Under the pieces are notes generated by a model. The model was not told where the DNA came from. It was given only the letters and a program-made list of their open reading frames with translations, and did not search any database. The position numbers were made by a program, and so were the translations under genes. A DNA stretch of 64,000 nt from Brevibacillus formosus (lineage in GTDB: Bacteria; Bacillota; Bacilli; Brevibacillales; Brevibacillaceae): positions 1 through 64,000 of the forward strand of contig NZ_PXZL01000038.1 of the NCBI RefSeq assembly GCF_003013405.1, in the 5' to 3' direction. Every line of letters starts with the position of its first letter. Position 1 is the first letter of the stretch. Shown piece after piece: positions 59,577-64,000 of this stretch.

Positions 59577-60824
59577 ATGAATAACACGGGAAGAAAAGTG
59601 ATGGGGATGTTGCTGATCATCTCCCTTGCAGTGATTGGGACGGCTTGCAATCAGATGAAGCCATCAACGGAAAGCGAAGTCCAAGCCGAGGCCAAAATTG
59701 TGGAAGCGGAGCCGATCGAGCTGAAAAGCTACCAATCGACCAGTGAACTGTCGGGGACACTTGCCCCTATCGAAGAGACAACTGTTTCTTTTGAAGTAGC
59801 CGGGGAAATCAAGTCGTTGCCGTACAAAGAAGGAGATGCTGTCAAAAAGGGAGAAGTGCTTGCCCGCCTCAATGCTACAGACTACTCTCTTCAGCTGGCA
59901 TTGGCAAACGCTGAGATGCATGGTGCGAGCGCCGAGCTTTCCAAAGTAAAAAACGGAGCGCGGGAACAAGAAGTTCAGCAAGCAAAGGTAGCGGTCGAGG
60001 CGAAAAAAATCTCACGGGATCAAGCACAGAAAAACTATAAGCGCATGGAACAGCTCTATAAAAATGGGGCGATCTCCGAAACCGAATTTGAAAATGCCAA
60101 AAATGCTTTTGAACTAGCAGATAAAGATTATGCAGAAGCACAAGAGTCGTATTCACTGGTGATAGAAGGCGCTCGAACTGAGGATATCAGCGCGACAAAT
60201 GCCAGCTACCAAGGAGCGATGGTCACCCGTGAGCAGGCTGCAGCTACTTTGGCAAAAACGGAAGTGAAAGCACCTATTCAAGGAACGGTGCTAGCGAAAA
60301 TGGCTGATGTTGGACAGCTCGCAAGTCCAGGGGCTCCTGTCTATCGAATCGGCAACATCCAACAGTTGAAAACAGTCTTGCCTGTACCGGACAAGGATAT
60401 CTCAGCGTGGAAGGTGGGAGATGAGGTCGAGATTCGTTTGTATGAAGACAAACGAATCGGAAAGGTTACGACGATTTATCCGGCGACGAACGAGCAGACG
60501 GGCACGATTAGCGTGGAAGTCGTCATTGATAACGCCAAAAAAGATTGGTTCGCAGGGCAAGTCATCAGCGCAAAGCGAACCTTGTCCCAAAAGAAAGGCA
60601 TTTTTGTCCCTGCCAAAACCGTTTTTAGCCGTGGTTCTGAGCCTTACGTTTTTTTGCTAGCAGATGGAAAAGCGATTAAGACAACTGTCACGATTGGTCA
60701 GTATGTTGACAATCATTTGGAAATTACCGCTGGCTTGCAAGCAGGAGACATGTTGATTACGAAAGGTGCTGATCGTTTGCTTGGCGGGGATTCTGTCTCC
60801 GTGAAAGGAGGCAATCAGCCATGA
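59577..60824 (+). CDS. RND efflux membrane-fusion lipoprotein
   Basis: A 415-residue adaptor: lipoprotein signal with Cys24 in IGTACNQ, barrel-sandwich halves (VAGEIKSLPYKEGDAVKKGEVLARL and VKAPIQGTVLAKMADVGQLASPG), a coiled coil (about 100-215), a beta barrel (VLPVPDKDISAWKVGDEVEI) and a membrane-proximal end (VKTTVTIGQYVDNHLEITAGLQAGD type). It bridges the RND pump to the cell exterior in a Gram-positive setting. ATG after aataggagtgag; overlaps the pump gene by 4 bases. Confidence 0.93.
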   Translation: MNNTGRKVMGMLLIISLAVIGTACNQMKPSTESEVQAEAKIVEAEPIELKSYQSTSELSGTLAPIEETTVSFEVAGEIKSLPYKEGDAVKKGEVLARLNATDYSLQLALANAEMHGASAELSKVKNGAREQEVQQAKVAVEAKKISRDQAQKNYKRMEQLYKNGAISETEFENAKNAFELADKDYAEAQESYSLVIEGARTEDISATNASYQGAMVTREQAAATLAKTEVKAPIQGTVLAKMADVGQLASPGAPVYRIGNIQQLKTVLPVPDKDISAWKVGDEVEIRLYEDKRIGKVTTIYPATNEQTGTISVEVVIDNAKKDWFAGQVISAKRTLSQKKGIFVPAKTVFSRGSEPYVFLLADGKAIKTTVTIGQYVDNHLEITAGLQAGDMLITKGADRLLGGDSVSVKGGNQP

Positions 60825-63800
60825 TCGAGTTTTTCATCAACAAGCGCAAAATCACCCTCGTTTTCTTTTCGATGCTCGTGCTGATTGGTATGTTCATCTC
60901 GGTTACGCTTCCAAAGCAAGAGCAACCAGACATTATCGTCAGCATGGCTACCATCACTACCGTTTATCCCGGAGCGACTCCTGAAAAGGTGGAGCAGACA
61001 GTCACGAAGAAGCTGGAAGAAAAAATCAACGAGGTGCAAGGAATCAAGTCCATTAGTTCGGAGTCTCGATCAGGTGTATCCATTATCAACATACGAACAG
61101 AGAATAACGTTGAACCGAAAACGGTGTTTGAAGATGTACGGAAAAAGGTAAAGGATGCCGAGGCCGATTTACCCGACGAAGCAGAGCAGCCCATCATCAA
61201 TGATGACATGAGCCGGACCTTCATCCAGACCTTTCAAATCACAGCCAACTCTTTTGAAGAAATCCTCCAATTGCGAGACATGCTTGATCTGTGGAAGGAT
61301 CAGCTTCGAACCGTGCCAGGCGTATCCGATGTTTCGATCCAAGGATTGCCGGAGCAGGAAGTAAAGGTTGCGGTCGATCCCCAGAAGCTGCAACAATACG
61401 GCATCTCCTGGGCGCAAGTCATCCATGCTGTCCAAACGAAAAACGAAACAACACCCCTGGGTGATGTCAATATCGATACAAGAAAATATCAGCTCACATT
61501 ACCGGTCAGCTATGAAGTAGCGACATTTGAAAAGGTAGTCGTGACACGTACGCAGGAAGGAATGCCCGTCTATTTGAAGGATATTGCAACCATTTCCGAC
61601 AGTACAAAACGGGTGGAGTATCGAACCTATTACAACGGGAAGCCTGCTGCGACGATTAGCATCAATGCTGAGCTGGGAAGCGATGTTCCAGCTGTGCAAA
61701 AAGCGGTGGATACGAAGCTTGCCGCGTTGGAAAAGAGTCTCCCAGCGTGGGCAAAAAAAGAGCCCGTGTTTTTGCAAGTGGATCGAATCGATAGTATTTT
61801 TTCCGAATTGTATCTGGAAATGATCATTGCGATCGTCGCGGTACTTTTCATTTGCATTCTTGGATTGAATGTGACGACATCCTTGATGGTTGCATTGGCG
61901 ATCCCGATCTCTTTGGCGGCTGGGATGGTTGTCTTGCCCTTCTTTGGCATTACGCTCAATCAAATGACCGTTTTCGGGCTTATCATTGTTCTCGGGATTT
62001 TGGTAGACGACGCAGTGGTGGTAAATGACAACATCGAGCGCAGATTATCTGTTTTGGGCGAAGATCCGTACACGGCTGCTGTAGCCGGGACGAAGGAAGT
62101 GGCCATCTCCATTGTCACTGCTACGCTTGCTACTATCTCTGCGTTTGGGCCGATCATGTTTCTGTCTGGTGATGCCGGTCAGTTTATTTTTCCGGTACCG
62201 CTTATTATCATTTTTACGATGGCGGCCTCGATGTTCATGTCGCTTACGATCATTCCGATTTACCGGGAATGGAACGAGCGAAGGAACAAGAAACGGAGAA
62301 AAGCAGAGACGGACTACCGTAAGCCAGCGGGCTTATTAGGCAAACAAATCGATGCATTGACGAATTGGTATGGCGATCGTGTTCTGAAAGCCATGTTGAA
62401 AAATCCGCTGAAAACAGGAGTGAGCGGAGTACTGATTGCCACTGCCATTTACGGACTTGTTGCGGTTGTTCCTGTTCAGCTTTTCCCTGATGATGACAGG
62501 CCACAAATGGTTGTGAATATAACGACGCCGATTGGCGGCAATTTACAGGAAACGGATCGAATTGCTCTGGGTGTTTCCGAATGGATCACGAAACAGGCAC
62601 ACATTCAAAAGGTTTCGTCTTTCGTAGGTGGCAATGCGCCACAGATGATGCCCTCAGCACCGCCGGTTGGTACAGGTGAACATGTAGCGCAATTGATCGT
62701 TACTTTTGACAATCACAAAATGGATGCGCGAAAGGTGCTGGCGCCGTGGACGGAGCAATTTAAGCGGATGTATCCAGAAGCGAACATCATTCCGTACAGT
62801 GTGAAGGCGGGGATGTATTCCGGAAGCCCGGTTGGAATTCGGGTGTATGGAGATGATCTGCAACAGATGTACGCGATCTCTGAGCAAATCAAGCAGCTCA
62901 TCATGGAGTCAAAAGGAACGTACAACATCAACGACACGCTCGGAAATGAACAGTACTCTCTTCAATTCCATGTGAATCAAGAAAAGATGGACAAGGAGCT
63001 GATCAACGAGGCGGATTTGACTAGAACGTTGCGTTTGATCAGCCAAGGCATTCCGATGGGGCAATTTGACAATGGGAAAAACTTGATCGATATTACGCTG
63101 GTAGCCGATCAGTCGGGAATGACGACAGAGCAAGTCTTCGCGCAACTCACGGTTCCGAATGCGCGTGGGCAGCTCATCCCGGTTTCACAAATTGCAGAAA
63201 TGAAGCCGGATTTATCGATGCAGAGTATTCCTCGTTACAATATGTCTCGTAGTGTCACGATCACGAGTGATGTCCGAGATCGGACGGCTGCAGACGTGAT
63301 GAGTGAAATAACAGCGAAAATGGAGCAATTGGAATTGCCAGACGGGTATGGCTGGAATGTAACAGGTGAAACAGAGGAGGAATCGGAAGTTTTGCTCGAT
63401 CTGGGTGTGCTTGCGATTGTGGCGGTCTTTCTCATCTTTTTGCTGATCGTGCTGCAGTTTAATTCGTTGTCTATTCCTGTCTTGGTCATGAGTACAGTCT
63501 ACCTCGCCATCGCGGGCAGCTTGATCGGGCTATTTATCACTTCCACACCGATCGGATTCATGACAGTAGCAGGCTTTATCGCATTGGCGGGTATCGTCGT
63601 TCGCAACGGGATCGTACTCATCGAGTTCATTGAGGAAGCGAGGCATCAAGGCGTCTCTCTGAACGATGCAGTCATCAGGGCGGGGAAAGCAAGGTTGCGC
63701 CCGATTTTGCTGACGACCTTTGCCGCAGTAGCCGGTCTGTCACCAATGGCGATTACGGGAAGCGTGCTGTTTCAGCCGCTCGCCATTACGATCATTTCTG

Positions 63801-63919
63801 GCTTGCTGTTTTCGATGTTACTCACGTTGATTGTCGTTCCCTCTCTCTATACAGTCATAGCGATCCAAAAGGAGAAAAAGCGGGTAAAAAAGGAAGCGCA
63901 GAAGCAGCTGACAATCTAA
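60821..63919 (+). CDS. RND-family efflux pump (AcrB/SwrC-like)
   Basis: A 1032-residue, 12-helix proton-driven pump with two large extracytoplasmic domains. Helix 4 holds the conserved aspartate pair in GILVDDAVVVNDNIERRL, with the matching lysine region later (GIVVRNGIVLIEFIEEARHQG). Start MIEFFINKRKITLVFFSMLVLIGMFIS. Homologues in Bacillus include SwrC (YerP), which exports surfactin-like lipopeptides; the substrate here is unknown. It is under the TetR operator. Confidence 0.95.
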   Translation: MIEFFINKRKITLVFFSMLVLIGMFISVTLPKQEQPDIIVSMATITTVYPGATPEKVEQTVTKKLEEKINEVQGIKSISSESRSGVSIINIRTENNVEPKTVFEDVRKKVKDAEADLPDEAEQPIINDDMSRTFIQTFQITANSFEEILQLRDMLDLWKDQLRTVPGVSDVSIQGLPEQEVKVAVDPQKLQQYGISWAQVIHAVQTKNETTPLGDVNIDTRKYQLTLPVSYEVATFEKVVVTRTQEGMPVYLKDIATISDSTKRVEYRTYYNGKPAATISINAELGSDVPAVQKAVDTKLAALEKSLPAWAKKEPVFLQVDRIDSIFSELYLEMIIAIVAVLFICILGLNVTTSLMVALAIPISLAAGMVVLPFFGITLNQMTVFGLIIVLGILVDDAVVVNDNIERRLSVLGEDPYTAAVAGTKEVAISIVTATLATISAFGPIMFLSGDAGQFIFPVPLIIIFTMAASMFMSLTIIPIYREWNERRNKKRRKAETDYRKPAGLLGKQIDALTNWYGDRVLKAMLKNPLKTGVSGVLIATAIYGLVAVVPVQLFPDDDRPQMVVNITTPIGGNLQETDRIALGVSEWITKQAHIQKVSSFVGGNAPQMMPSAPPVGTGEHVAQLIVTFDNHKMDARKVLAPWTEQFKRMYPEANIIPYSVKAGMYSGSPVGIRVYGDDLQQMYAISEQIKQLIMESKGTYNINDTLGNEQYSLQFHVNQEKMDKELINEADLTRTLRLISQGIPMGQFDNGKNLIDITLVADQSGMTTEQVFAQLTVPNARGQLIPVSQIAEMKPDLSMQSIPRYNMSRSVTITSDVRDRTAADVMSEITAKMEQLELPDGYGWNVTGETEEESEVLLDLGVLAIVAVFLIFLLIVLQFNSLSIPVLVMSTVYLAIAGSLIGLFITSTPIGFMTVAGFIALAGIVVRNGIVLIEFIEEARHQGVSLNDAVIRAGKARLRPILLTTFAAVAGLSPMAITGSVLFQPLAITIISGLLFSMLLTLIVVPSLYTVIAIQKEKKRVKKEAQKQLTI

Positions 63920-64000
63920 GCTTTTCAGAAGGAATGTTCAGACCAATGGAGAAAGGGGTAGAGGCACGAAGACGAACAATTCACCAGGAAGAGAGGAAAT
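63920..64000 (+). other. downstream end of window
   Basis: No terminator follows the pump gene in the available bases. gagagg at the extreme end looks like a ribosome site for a gene starting just outside. A frame opening at ATG 63946 remains open but has a weak site. Confidence 0.35.

Noticed and set aside
1-64000. CRISPR array, tRNA or rRNA genes, insertion sequences, prophage
   Set aside because: No regularly spaced repeats, cloverleaf, rRNA core, transposase or phage structural genes were seen.

Overview
The window looks like a chromosomal segment of a low-to-mid GC, spore-forming Firmicute, most likely Brevibacillus or a close Paenibacillaceae relative. This is inferred from strong Shine-Dalgarno sites, frequent GTG/TTG starts, a T-box leader, a perfect PerR box, sigma-W-type promoters, an SLH-domain protein, and close matches to Bacillus families (YdbS/YdbT, YtvI, YheC/YheD, GltT, PucG). 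No rRNA, tRNA, CRISPR, phage or insertion sequence was seen. Genes are packed on both strands and separated by many clear intrinsic terminators.

Layout. 1-500: gene-free stretch with unexplained repeats. 0.5-3.6 kb: siderophore-binding lipoprotein and an ECF sigma/anti-sigma pair. 3.6-7.9 kb: a GyrI-domain remnant, a WG-repeat protein, PadR plus a HAAS-SEDS fusion, and two VOC genes (one frameshifted). 8.0-11.6 kb: heterodimeric ABC exporter. 11.6-13.5 kb: methyltransferase, metallo-hydrolase and small HTH genes. 14-19.4 kb: an SPFH protein, the peroxide-stress genes ahpCF behind twin PerR boxes, and ydbST. The SPFH gene and ydbS both carry sigma-W-like promoters. 19.4-24.4 kb: VOC, SLH protein, HrpB helicase, BluB. 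24.5-30.3 kb: two-component system with an MFP-ABC (YknXYZ/MacAB-like) exporter. 30.3-33.7 kb: a structured gene-free stretch, a pair of nucleoside hydrolase homologues (one lacking the metal-binding aspartates), and MscL. 33.7-42.6 kb: YheC/D ATP-grasp, AraC regulator, MmcQ/YjbR, VOC, murQ-glcD-glcF, the PucG-like aminotransferase and YtvI. 42.9-44.8 kb: GltT and a small membrane protein.

44.9-49.2 kb is the most distinctive locus. A NrtR-type Nudix regulator, a bacterial PARG-like macrodomain protein, PnuC, bifunctional NadR and a DUF1802 protein form one operon. It sits behind a strong promoter followed by a perfect 17-bp palindrome. It links nicotinamide riboside salvage to ADP-ribose turnover and probably to ADP-ribose sensing.

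49.2-64 kb: a quinone-oxidoreductase-like enzyme, GNAT, an 18-bp inverted-repeat hairpin element, an Rrf2-IDEAL-thioredoxin-MFS group, a VWA lipoprotein, a T-box-controlled type-2 isoleucyl-tRNA synthetase, and a TetR-RND efflux operon with matching palindromic operators before the regulator and before the pump genes. Several neighbouring units (ABC exporters, MFS, RND, sigma-W-type genes, AhpCF) point to a region rich in envelope and toxic-compound stress functions.
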